From Zychaea mexicana (lineage: Eukaryota > Mucoromycota > Mucoromycetes > Mucorales > Lichtheimiaceae): 64,000 nucleotides of DNA. Below the pieces are notes generated by a model. The model searched no databases. It was not told the DNA's origin and saw only the letters and a list, made by a program, of their open reading frames with translations. Location of the stretch: assembly GCF_025766255.1 (NCBI RefSeq), contig NW_026516741.1, positions 62,001 through 126,000 on the forward strand. The letters run 5' to 3'. Position numbers and translations under genes: made by a program. Of this stretch, positions 23,759 through 34,502 are shown piece after piece (the first letter of the stretch is position 1; each line of letters begins with the position of its first letter).

Positions 23759-24402
23759 TTACTATCTCCACAAGTAGAAGTAAAAGAGACTTCTTTAACA
23801 CACATTGCTGAACAACCAAGCATATCAATCATTGGTCACCCAGATGTCATAATATATGTTTTAGTACATAATTATGCTCGATACTGTAATTAATTGCTGT
23901 TGTTGTACTGAAATAGCATGACCTTCCTGCGAGATTGTGGACGACTCATTCTGCTAAGCAGATATTGTTTGATTCTTGATGTGTTATATGATAATATTCA
24001 TGATGATGTTTTCAGTGTTTTTCCATATATATTTTCGTATGTAGTACCATCGAGTTTTGTTAATGGCAAAACCGCCGTTATCTATATTTTGCACAGCAAT
24101 AAGCAGTTTATATCGATGCTTTCAATTATTTTATGCGGATTGTATGAGAACGTGTCTGGCATTATATATTTAATTTACGTTTGCTTTTTAATTCAACTTT
24201 CGTTTAAAACTTGTGTCAGAAGCAAATCAATGTTCAATGGCAATCTTGGGAGAAATATGTTCATCTTTGCACTATTGATCTAAACTTTCAATATAATTTG
24301 CATCCAACATGTCGAGTCTTGCTGATGGAAACAGACATGTAGCTGACAGCAGTCAGTAACAATTCCTAGAACCAACAATACGTCTTCCATTGATAATGCC
24401 AA

Positions 24403-25780
24403 TCATTTTTGCGCCGCCACCTCCAGTAGCGAAAGAATGAAATGTGAACTATCCATGCCTGTATTCGGTACGCGCACGGGCAGCAGCAGCAGTAGGAGTA
24501 ACCGATTACAGAATAGCTACGAATCTACGGCCTCTTATAACTGCTCGACTACAACAGCAACAACGCTAGCAATAGCATTGGTCCGTTTATAATTACAACA
24601 ACCAATCTATCATACGCTGAATCCCATTCATCTACCGTTAACATCATCATCTACGCCATTGCCGCTCAAAAATTACATACTATGATGGTGGCACTGACAA
24701 TTCAGACTTTGCACATTGCTTCTTTTTTGGAGCCTACTGCTATAGTGGCACCGAAGTAGTAGTAGGGCAGGAGGACGATTTACAGTATTCAATTTTGCTA
24801 AACGGCCAACGAGAGAACTCTATCACCAATGATGAAGCATCTCTGGGAATCTCGCCAACAATTCTCCAACCTAGTTAACATTATCATCACGAGGTAACAG
24901 AAGGAAGAAGAGTCAGAATCAGGGCTTTGCTCTCATCATCACCTAATGCGGATTACTATCTTGGTCAGTCTCGGGTATGTGTATATCAAATATGAGGAAA
25001 AAATCCGGCAGATAATCCTGATCAATGTTCTCTTACATCATGAACAGCAACAGCAACAATTACATGTAAACTCGGTGGTAGGCACACCATCGTCAGTGCA
25101 CGTCGTAGTCAAGAAACAACAAGTGCAGCAAGAACAACAATGTATTTTCTATATCCAAATTACTGCGTTTATCCAAGCCCATCAATGGGTGCTACCGTGT
25201 CAACGAAACTGCGAAGCGGAAACCGAGCAAACGGTGATGGTGAGACTTCACGTGCGTTTGGCAGCTCATCTTTGCCGATGGATTTTCGCTGCGCCGCTGT
25301 GTCTGGTGATTACAAGACTTAACCCAGCCCTACCAGTGCTGATGCGCAAAGCATTTTCTTTGATGGTGGCGGCGGCACTTTCAGTAAGACAAGGAATGCG
25401 ACGTTTGATGCAGCTGATTTACGTATTATATATAATAATAAAGCAGCGCATTACGCATTTACATATTCCTACTAGTGGTACACATCATTGGCAACAGTCG
25501 GCTATATTACTAGGGGCAACAAAACGATCTAGAACTTCTGTGGTACAATCATCAATTACAGCAGTGGCATCGGACGACCCCGAAAGAAGAAGTAGGAAGA
25601 ATGAGCCTTGAGAGAGCGGGATCATGGACGACATGGAGACACGGTGCATCTTTGCTTAAAGATCCATACATGCGTTGGATGCGGGCTGTCCTTTCCACGC
25701 AAATATACCTTGCTTGCAGCGGCATGAGCGAACAAAGAAGAGCCGTAGTTGCACCACTACTACATAGCACCATCCTTTTT
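24403..25780 (+). pseudogene. Decayed C2H2 zinc-finger protein (block A, left copy)
   Basis: No frame stays open, but pieces in several frames read as a fungal transcription-factor-like protein: Ser-, Gln- and Tyr/Ser/Pro-rich stretches (YPNYCVYPSPSMGATVSTKL), then a damaged C2H2 finger pair near 25590-25740. Finger 1 keeps its His half (RERDHGRH) but has lost CTFC through a 25-nt deletion relative to the copy at 62.9 kb. Finger 2 reads CVGCGLSFPRKYTLL and needs a +1 frame change to reach its His residues (QRHER). This implies a former DNA-binding regulator, now non-functional. Targets cannot be inferred. Confidence 0.55.
24537..25642. repeat. Repeat block A, left copy (inverted partner 62871-64000)
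   Basis: Matches the reverse complement of the last 1.13 kb of the window almost base for base, apart from scattered substitutions and the 25-nt indel in the zinc finger. Homology stops on the right at TGGAGACAC (25634-25642), beyond which the partner switches to block B. On the left the partner reaches the window edge, so the true extent is unknown. Confidence 0.9.
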
Positions 25781-25867
25781 CACTTTCAAGTGCCAGGTGT
25801 CACATACTGCATACACATAGCAGTGCCGGTTTGTTTTTTACTATTTGTAAATCAAAATGTAGTATAA

Positions 25868-26579
25868 AATTTGACATCTAGTTTGTTATTTTGGTTGTAA
25901 TTTCCTCATCAATCTCCGTCACTTTTACATTGATCATTTTGAATGAACATATGACTAATATAACTAGCGTGAAAACATTGTAAATAAACAAAGGGCATAG
26001 ATGGTCCCAAACATTTGCCTGTCTCAAACAGGACAAATATCATTTAAAAGCAGTCAGTTTATTAGATCTTGGTTGTGTTAGCTCACGAATGAAGTGAACC
26101 ACTGAACTACCTTCTTTCTCCATGGCTTGGTATTCCGTACGAGAGTTACGGTGTAATAGTAGCATTGTCGATAGCTAAAATAAAAGAGGACGGATATTGC
26201 TCAGAAAATTAGTGTCATTGATAAAGTTGCGAGATACGGGTGGTCTCTACGAAATCTTTTTTTTTATCAATTCATATATACTCCATGAGGAAGGGGCCCG
26301 ATCCCGGAATCAATGCGATATATCAGCAGTTAGAGATTCTATCACTCTTTATTAGAATAAGAAGCCTACTATCAAAATATTACCGCGATATGCACATACA
26401 CATCATAGTAGATACAGCAGCGATAAGTAGTAGTGTGAGGCAAGGGGGAGTGAAAATAGGAACTATGTGTATGAGAGATTGTTACTTCTTTACTGCAAAA
26501 CTTAACTTCTATTGGACAAGTTTTGCTCTCCCAAAAAAAAAAAGGATTCGCGTTTCATATTTCCTCTTCAGCCTCTTCT
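25868..26579. other. Intergenic region
   Basis: AT-rich sequence between the zinc-finger pseudogene and the next pseudogene. A plus-strand ORF opens at 26240 and runs into the pseudogene below, but its first half has no recognisable motif. Confidence 0.4.
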
Positions 26580-27620
26580 TCCTCTTGTTGAAGCGAGGAT
26601 GCATCGACAAAGCCAACAGCAGCCACAACAGCATCAGCAAGAACCATTTCAGCCCAAGCGAACTTCAAGAATTACGCACCCACAAACAACCCGAGCTCAC
26701 ATGTTTCCCTCCCAACATCGATGAATTTGTTGCGTCTTTCGATGAGAAAGTGAGTATAAAATGAATATCGTACCAAGTTGCTCAGCGCTAACTATGCATT
26801 GTTGCCATAGGCTTCCTCGGATGAGTTGTACGCTCACACCCGCAGCTTTACGTTCAATCCGAGAACAGAACCAGAAATGTGTTGGGCACCGCTATCAATG
26901 GAGCAAGCGTTATTGCTGATGTTCAATGAGAACCTGAACAACGAGCGAACAGAAGTAGACCCGATGAGCCGCGTTTGGGGCTTTATCGGCAGCTGCTTTG
27001 GCTGTGGAAAAGACGTAGTGTGTAACAGGTAATAGCAATAATGAACCAGTGTGTACAACTAAGTACAATAATCCCTTAAACAAACATAAGAGACTTACTA
27101 CTGTTGGATTCGCTTAGTGGGGAAAAGGCCAGTGGGGCTATGGCAGAAGGCCAGAACCAGTGGTACCAATGAAGCTACCGCAAGGAAGAACGTTGGCACC
27201 AAGGTTGACTTGCTGTTCTCCACCAAGCTCTTTGAGCTAGGCGTTGTCGAAGCTGGAGCTTTAAGCGACCGCAGCAGCATCAAAAGCATCACTGAGTTGA
27301 ATCTCAAATGCCCCAAAGTCAATCAAAGACATGCTCGTGGAAATGGAGCATTTCAACCCGAGCAAGGTGCATGCTTATAAGAGCTGCACATTGATACTAT
27401 CAGGTAAATAATTATAAGAGCTGTTATGGCGTGATTACGTGCAACCACTAATAAGAACATGCTTGGTAGGCCTGTATATGCAGTACGTTCTCTTCGACTG
27501 TCCAGCAGGGTACGCTTGCCGAGTGATGAAGCTTCTGGACGGGCTGCCCTATCCTGGGAGCCCAAAAACATTTGTATGCGATTTTTTCGCTTTATTACAA
27601 ATGGCATAACATGTACGACA
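26580..27620 (+). pseudogene. Mucorales-type expanded-family gene with nuclease-like motif, frameshifted
   Basis: Segments in order: CFPPNIDEFVASFDEK ending at a GT donor (about 26750); ASSDELYAHTRSFTFNPRTE and DPMSRVWGFIGSCFGCG (about 26815-27028); ARKNVGTKVDLLFSTK plus LFELGVVEAG (about 27170-27260); IKDMLVEMEHFNPSKVHAYK (about 27323-27380); and, after a short intron, GLYMQYVLFDCPAGYACRVM (about 27472-27530). This order matches an uncharacterised family I recall as very numerous in Rhizopus/Mucor. Frames change at the 27.1-kb exon and again between KCPK and SIKDM, so it is broken. KVDLLF...ELGVVEAG loosely resembles a PD-(D/E)XK nuclease core; that is inference. Confidence 0.5.
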
Positions 27621-29489
27621 GTTAAGCACCTAGACAAAGGTGATGGTAGAGACGAAAGTCAAGCAGACACTGACATTAACCGCTCCTTCAACAAGACTTC
27701 CTCCACCCTCCTTTACGCATCCGAAAAGTAATTCCAAAAGCGCAAAACCATTAGGCAGACGACAACAGCATCATCTTTTTCATAAACACATCCTCTTTGG
27801 TTGTAAAGTATACCACTTACCCGAAAAGTTCAAATTGTACAAGTAGTAGTTCATATTACATTAGTAACTTCCCTTATTTCATATTCTACTACATACCCCA
27901 TTAAATCGCAATACACCAAGTATATACACTAGTCTTTGCGCCGGTAATTATTTACTCCTGGAAAGCTTTTTTTGCACAATGAGTTTCATTATAAGACAAA
28001 ATATCATCCGACGCATATTGAACTGAGTTAAAGCAAGCCAAGCTATTGAGAACAAAAGACTGAACTGGACGGTGACGAGAATGGCGCACCTAACAACTTA
28101 AAATTGTACGCATGATCAGAATACTAATGCTCAACCAGCTCAATCTTTTTTTTAAAGCGAAATTGAACCTATAAATCTTGCTGCTCTTGACATCACCAAA
28201 ACTTAGATAATGCTTTGATACCATGACAGATCAACATTATCTTCGTCAGCACTCATCCTGCTTAAGCATATGTCTTAATTTCTCGACTTTTTTTCTATCC
28301 TAGCACAATTTTCTTTCTCTCTGGGATATTTTTCAGTCATTAAACCTATTTTATACTATAACTTCATACCAGATGAATCCCATATGATAGAACAGTTTGA
28401 ATATCTTTCTTATGTGTTAAATATATATTGGTTGCTCCCTAATGGTTCATGTTCGGCTCTTCATTTCAAGATGGCTGCAGAACACTTCTAAACTCGAGGA
28501 TATTACTGTATGTTCGTCGGTTTTGAACAAAGTGATACTGTATCTTGCAGTAAACATGAGAACACATACTCGCAAATAGAAAAGGTTCTTCGGCGTGCTC
28601 GAAAACAAGCTACAGTACCACGAAGCAGCACTATCATAAAGAAAGTAAAACCAGTTTCTTATCCTTTCATGTACAGTCGGTTATATCTAGGGATATGTTA
28701 TGCTTGTTCCTATATCATACATTGATGTCACCGCTAGACGGTCATGCACCGCGCATGACGTACCAAGCTGCACCTTAACTATTTATGTATAGTAACCCCC
28801 CCTAATTTCACATCCGTTAAATTTCACATCTTCGTATATTTCACTTCAAAGGATCATTCAGGGTTGTAGCCTGATCGGTTATAATATAAAGTGCTATTCT
28901 ATATATCATATATTCTCAGAAAATAAGCACTACACATTATTTATTTCAACTGAATTGAAAAAGATTGAATGTAATAAAATAATTATATTTAAAAATATCT
29001 ATAGAGCTTTGCCTAGCAACTAATTTTGCAAAGCTTGCCATGTAACTTTTGTACTTTGGTAGGAGGATAAGTTATAGTTTCTTCATCACACCATCAGAAG
29101 CCAAGAAATCCAAAACAAATATTAACGTGATAATTTTTTGCTCTCGTCTTCAATGGTGCTGTTGGGCGGCAAGCAGTCTCTGTTTCACTGGGTGCTTCTT
29201 GGTCGTCCGTCGTCTCTTCATTTGGTGTTTCTTTTTCTATTATGTATGTTCAGACAAGGTCAAGACGGCGAGGTAATGTATTGGATTACACGCTATGGGA
29301 TTTACGTGACCATTATAATGACAACTTCATGATGTAATTGAGAGACCAGTATGTAGGGAAACGCTCAAATCCAACAATGATCGCAGTGATAGGCGACACT
29401 GTAATAAATTGGTTTCAGAATAACGATTTAGTACATCTAAATTTATAGTACTACAGACCTAGAAAAAAGACCGTTGTTTGTATTTTGTG
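27621..29489. other. Gene-poor interval with a possible transposon end
   Basis: Unassigned short ORFs (28510-28725, 29049-29276). Around 28735-28850 is a near-palindrome (GTCATGC...GCATGAC). A C run then leads into two direct copies of AATTTCACATC, like the tandem binding sites in terminal repeats of some Tc1/mariner-pogo elements. No matching inverted end was found. Confidence 0.35.
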
Positions 29490-29870
29490 TTTATTGTAAC
29501 TTACTCAGGGCAACACAAGAGCTGCACACCAAACCGAAGACAACAGCAAACACCATTAGCACTCCCATATTATCGGCAAACACCTAGATCAAGAATGTAC
29601 GCACAAATTCTAACCATCCTATCACTGAGGTATCTGTAGTGAAGATAAAATATAGGTCTTAGTCTTCTCTCTAACGCAATTCCCTTTTAAGAAGAAATAA
29701 AACTTACCCAATGGCGATGCAATCAACACAATACTAGCAGCCATGACAGCAGTAAGACTTGTGCAGTCCGAGTTCGACAAGTTCAAGCACACGTACATAC
29801 AACCAATAAGAAACATGATACGTACCCGATCATAACACAGTTGAACGCATTCCATGCATGCGCCGACCAA
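29490..29870 (-). pseudogene. Fragment resembling an MFS monocarboxylate-type transporter
   Basis: Two minus-strand pieces. Upstream, about 29870-29708: CYDRVRIMFLIGCMYVCLNL and LTAVMAASIVLIASPLG, ending at a GT donor. After an AG near 29587 comes VFADNMGVLMVFAVVFGLVC and SSCVALS. The 'CDR.gr...FLIGC' and 'GVLMVFA..FGL..gs.VaL' patterns resemble the C-terminal half of fungal monocarboxylate-type MFS proteins. The rest of the transporter is missing, so it is a remnant if the assignment is right. Confidence 0.35.
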
Positions 29871-30096
29871 TAAGATGGATTAGAGAAACCAGGTTTATTA
29901 TAGCATATTCCGGTTTATTCAGGTTTACATACTTACGATGCATATGTAATAGAAGGAAAATTTCAGTCACAAATGTTTTTGGGCAAAAATCAACAATGCC
30001 ACAGCCGCTATCTCTGTTTTATTTACTTATATTGATGAAAAGAAAAGAAGAGAGGCCACTGATAAACTTCTTTTTTCACATGATATTGTGCCATCA

Positions 30097-30535
30097 CAGG
30101 CTGGGGTAGCCAGTCCGGAAGCTTCATCATCCGGCAAGCGTACACTGCTGGACAGTCGAAGACAACGTACTGCATATACAGGCCTACCAAGCATGTCTTT
30201 GATTGACTTTGGGGCATTTGAGATTCAACTCAGTGATGCTTTTGATGCTGCTGCGGTCGCTTGAAGCTCCAGCTTCGACAACGCTTAGCTCAAAGAGCTT
30301 GGTGGAGAACAGCAAGTCTACCTTGGTGCCAACGTTCTTCCTTGCGGTAGCTTCATTGGTACCACTGGTTCTGGCCTTCTGCCATAGCCCCACTGGCCTT
30401 TTCCCCACTAAGCGAATCCAACAGTAGTAAGTCTCTTATGTTTGTTTAAGGGATTATTGTACTGTGTTGTACACACTGATTCACTATTGCTATTACCTGT
30501 TACACACTACGTCTTTTCCACAGCCAAAGCAGCTG
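30097..30535 (-). pseudogene. Inverted partial copy of the 27-kb expanded-family gene
   Basis: Reverse complement matches 26991-27335 and 27457-27560. It encodes the same RKNVGTKVDLLFSTK and LFELSVVEAG and the same downstream YMQYVVFDCPAVYACRMMKL. The 128 bp between the two ACATGCT heptamers of the plus copy (part of an exon plus a short intron) are missing here. The frameshift after KCPK is shared, so it predates the duplication or was copied with it. Confidence 0.7.
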
Positions 30536-31111
30536 TCGACGATGTCAAAGGATCCTCATAAAATCCAAAGAACTGAGACAAAAGTCGGATCGGGTGTGCC
30601 CTTGACGAGCCCGTTCCATGGAAGAACCAAACCGGAATCGTCCCAGTTTTCTTGCTTAAAACCGAGAACCGAGCACATATTTACAAGGTCATTACAAGCG
30701 AGAGCATTGACTGTGAAAGAATTATTGTAAAAGGCGAAACGACTTTAATTGTCGTTTTTAAAAAGAAAAGGGTGGGAAACGTGAGGAGAAAAAAAAAGTG
30801 GAAAGACAAGAACAAAGAATGATGATGCTAATCATGCAGCATGTAGTGCTGAGAAACAAAGTCACGCCAATTCATGCATACGGCATCACCTCAATGGTCC
30901 AGCCCGGCAAGGTCTTTGTTCCCCCTGCTAGACCAGCAGTTAGAGCACAATTTATACTTAACTTTCAACCACGCACAATCATACTGCTATCGACAATGAG
31001 ATAAAGCACGTCTTTCACTATACACTACATACGATAGTTGCGTCTTCCCTTCGATTTCACGCAGTTATTACTACAACCATAAATAATCCCGTCCCTTTTT
31101 GATTTTGCGAC

Positions 31112-31390
31112 CTAAAATCTCGGTTCCAATTCTGGCAGAGAGTCGACCCTTCCCGACCGTTGGGGATCCATAACGGAGCCCCAAACGCGTCTGATCAGAT
31201 CTGTGTTCTGTTCGCTGTTTGTCCATGCACCTTCTTGCTGCTGTCGTACACGCCTCAGAGCGACGTTGATCATGGCGATCTTATACAGGAGAAGATCATC
31301 GTACCGTTCGTGTTGAAAAGCAAAGAACAGCTGTTGTGACATAGCAGGGGCTTTCAGATATTTTACATATCTGAAAGTAACATTAAGCAA
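31112..31390 (-). pseudogene. Further fragment of an expanded Mucorales-type family
   Basis: A 92-codon minus-strand frame: FQHERYDDLLLYKIAMINVA then WTNSEQNTDLIRRVWGSVMD, stopping soon after. The 'D-L-I-R-R-V-W-G' block parallels DPMSRVWGFIGS of the 26.9-kb pseudogene, so it may be a diverged relative. No downstream nuclease-like segment is present. Assignment is tentative. Confidence 0.3.
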
Positions 31391-32027
31391 CAGGAAGCTG
31401 CGCCCACCGAGAGTTTATTTCGTGAGAACGTCTTTTCTATGAGGAGGAAGACGGCAGACATGTTTTCAGGTACGATACGTGTTTCTAACTCTCACCCTAC
31501 TCTTCTGCTGCTCCCTCCAGTGCATCCGTTAGTGATGGATTGTGATTGCTTAAGCATGATTGAATTATAAGCACATACGGGAAGTTTGCAACTGCAAACA
31601 CCTGAAGATGTACAAGTGTCTTTTTTTACTGGAACACTATCATCTATACACACAGGCCATCCAAATCACAAAATGTGCACGTAACACATGACACCACGAA
31701 GCACCCGAGTGCCAAGCATTACTGAGCCCAAAAGACCAGTTTAAGTAGATGAGCTAAAAATACAATTTATCTTTGGAAAGAGGGGAGATGGTGGTCAAGA
31801 AGAGATGGCAAATGGTGGAATTTACAAGGCGTCGAAGAACGATGGGTTTTTTTGTTTGCTTGCTTTGGCTGTTTGTGAGAGAGATATGTATGATGATACT
31901 TCGGGAAGAGGGCACAGAGAGAGAGATAGATAGGATATACACGGGGAATGGATAGAATGGCTTGTTTTGTTTCGTGAACGTTGTAAGAATGTTACAACAA
32001 ACACACACCAACTATAAACAGACATGG
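31391..32027. other. Intergenic region and 3' flank
   Basis: 3' flank of the LEA2-domain gene plus sequence to the preceding pseudogene. Overlapping short ORFs at 31754-32025 are low-complexity (Ser/Lys-rich) on both strands. No gene recognised. Confidence 0.45.
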
Positions 32028-33166
32028 TTACGCGCCTAGCACACCGCTTGGAATCATGTCTGCTACGCCACCTCCTCCTGTCAATTCGGACAAAGAAGAG
32101 GCGGGACAGTCAAAGTTTGCACTGTTGGAGATCTTCGGTGAGATAGGAATGCCAGCTACGCGGATGGTTGGCGTCACTTCATAGTCGATTGTGAGCTGGG
32201 CGGTTTGACCACCCATGAGCCCACACTTGGTCAGCAGATCGGCTACGATGGCTTTGCTGCTATCGTCAGCTGCATCCACCTGGATATTGAACGGGAAGCT
32301 AATGTTGGTCATGGCGTTCTTGTCGATTTTAACGTTGTCAAGCTCGCCGCCACCAATCGAGACATCGTGATGGTCCGGATAAAAGGCCTAGATTGTTCAA
32401 AGAGGGGAATGCTCAGCCAGAAACTCTAAAAGCCAAACAAAAATAATCCAGCCACCACTAATTTTTTTATCACAAGAAACCTCACCTCCGCCACAATCTT
32501 TTCAAACGTGAGTGAGATTCCATTCGGGTTGTCCACCGAGATATCCAACGTAAAGTTCATGTTCACCGTCGAGCCAGACATGCTAGCCAGTGGCTCGCTT
32601 TCCAATCCATTGAACTGCACGTCCGGCATCTTGAACACCGCCACCATGATACCGATCGCAATAGCCAGCGCAACAATAATCAGGAACAGGATGCAGCAGA
32701 TATAGCGCAGCCATTTGGGGAAGCATGTGCAGCAGCCGCAGCAGATCTTATCGATACACGACCGCCGCTTGCGCTCTCGTGGCAGTGGCCCGAGGTCCTC
32801 ATCATCCGAATCATAGTGTCCTGTAAGCTTCATGTCCGACATGCTTCCGCGAGGATTGTTCTGCCAACCCAACATGGCTGTGGTATTGTTGTTTGCGCCC
32901 CTTCCATCGTTGTAGTAGTCGTCTTCTGAGAGTCGATGCTGCTGTTGCTGCTGCTGCTGCTGGTGGTGGTCGAAAGGTGTGGGTGGATACGCTGGCTTGT
33001 TGTGGAGCGTCACATCATGCATGTTGTTGTTGTCATACGGACTGCTCATTACGGGGCTTCCGACGTGATGCGGAGGAGGTACGGGCGGTGGTGGTGATGC
33101 TGCTGCTGCTGCTGCGCTGCGCGGGTAGCTGTTGTTATAATAATCGTCACGGTCATATACGGACAT
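32028..33166 (-). CDS. LEA2 (LEA-14/WHy)-domain single-pass membrane protein
   Basis: Two exons, 33166-32486 and 32387-32028 on the minus strand, give 346 residues. Residues 1-125 are disordered: Ala/Pro runs, an eight-residue Gln tract (69-76) and an acidic DSDDEDLG. A basic/Cys cluster (RERKRRSCIDKICCGCCTC, 130-148) precedes one transmembrane helix (about 154-178). The outer part has the beta-rich pattern of LEA2 domains (MNFTLDISVDNPNGISLTFE, ISFPFNIQVD, TIDYEVTPTIRVAGIPI). Fungal proteins of this architecture are uncharacterised membrane-associated proteins. The Cys cluster next to the helix would suit palmitoylation; this is inference. Divergent from the gene at 33572, sharing about 400 bp. 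Confidence 0.85.
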
Positions 33167-33571
33167 GTTATTTGGCTGCTATTGTATGAAAAGGCCCAAA
33201 AGAACAAGAGGCAGAAAAAAAGTGGAGAAGAAGAAAAGGAAGAAAAAAGAGAGAAACCTGAAAAAGGCACCCGAGAAAAAAAAAACTTTGGAACGGTTAT
33301 GGGAGTGTGCTAAGCTAATGCACGCATAGGGAGAGCAGCAAACAAAGGCACCAAGCACACCCGTTTGCCGAGAGGAAAATAGCACTGAAACTCAGCCGTG
33401 TATTTTTAGCTCAAACGGTGTCTTTACCAAATAAGGCAACCGCCTGTTTTTGTTTCTGACGTCAAAAACAAACCTACGATGGAAATGGTTTAGCGTGGGG
33501 AGCACAGCAAAAGACCCGTCGATCCTTTCTCTCGCTTGGCATTTTTCTTCTTAACTCGTTCCGCACAAATC
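33167..33571. promoter_or_regulatory. Bidirectional promoter gap between LEA2 gene and 148-aa membrane protein
   Basis: 405 bp separate the two divergent start codons. Purine-rich AGA/GAA stretches lie at 33205-33290 and CTTCTT pyrimidine stretches near the plus-strand start. No TATA box is obvious on either strand. Shared regulation is inferred from geometry only. Confidence 0.45.
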
Positions 33572-34192
33572 ATGCAGGATTTACTCACTTCAATTAATTT
33601 CGTGTCGATCGGTAAGCTTGTGGCGCTTTATTACTGCTACTACTAGCACCTACTCCCTCCGATTTTAGCTCACACACATAGTGTATTTTGCTATATTTGA
33701 CTGCAAGCTATTGGCGCATCCTATCTGTATCTCGTCAACATCCTAATGCACTTTGGGCTCATTGGAGACCGGTGGTCGGATGCCATGGATCGGGACAAGG
33801 GTGTGAAGGATTGGGTGCACAAGACACGTCCCAACGACCAGTGTGGCTGGGACCAGTGTTGTGAATTTGCACTATACGCAGTTCAGGTAGACATGTTTAT
33901 ACTTTTGCAACCGAAAAAGATCGATGGTTTGTACTAGTAATACTGATGGAGAATACCGTACCAGACATTCTTTGTAATGGGCATGATGAACTTGGCCCAG
34001 GTTGACTGTTACAATCACGCATTTCAGCTCGGTCTATTTTCCTATATTGCGTATACGCTTCCGGATATTTACCGTTCTTACATATGGGAAGGTCGTCCCA
34101 CTAACTTGCTGGCCATCAAAGCAGTACGCGGACTGTTGGGCACTGCTGGTTTAGCTCTTGTCTTACACCATTTTGGAACAGATATTTATTAG
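33572..34192 (+). CDS. Small multi-pass membrane protein, unknown function
   Basis: Three exons (33572-33611, 33708-33886, 33965-34192) in frame, 148 residues. The first exon encodes only MQDLLTSINFVSI. Hydrophobic segments occur around SYLYLVNILMHFGLIG, FALYAVQTFFVMGMMN, FSYIAYTLPDI and the C-terminal LLGTAGLALVLHHFG. Between the first two is a polar loop with CGWDQCC. I do not recognise the family. The clean splice junctions and coding composition make it a real gene. It converges on the dymeclin gene, 310 bp away. Confidence 0.75.
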
Positions 34193-34502
34193 TAGTTAGC
34201 TTGTATATATTTACAACGTCCATTCCATGATCACTGTGTGCATAGTGTATAACTGATGTATGTATTCAGGAAGAGAAGGAGGAAGACGATGATATATAAA
34301 AAAGGAGGCAGATTTCTCTACTCTTTTTCTTTTTTCGTCGACTGTGGTGCGCAATGAAATATGGAGAGGGCTGGAAGGGATTTGTATAGTAGAAGAGAGA
34401 GAGAGAGAGAGGCTTAACAGAGTGGATTAAAAGTCGGGAGTAGAGGGCCGTGGTTTTGGAGGAGGCGATCATATTAACAGCTCTTTTTTGATACATGTAT
34501 TC
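34193..34502. other. Convergent 3' gap
   Basis: Between the 148-residue membrane protein (+) and dymeclin (-). Contains an AG-rich microsatellite at 34391-34411. No gene seen. Confidence 0.6.

Noticed and set aside
26267..26330. Possible tRNA near the sequence GGGGCCCGATCCCGG
   Set aside because: No matching A box or foldable acceptor and anticodon arms could be placed around it.
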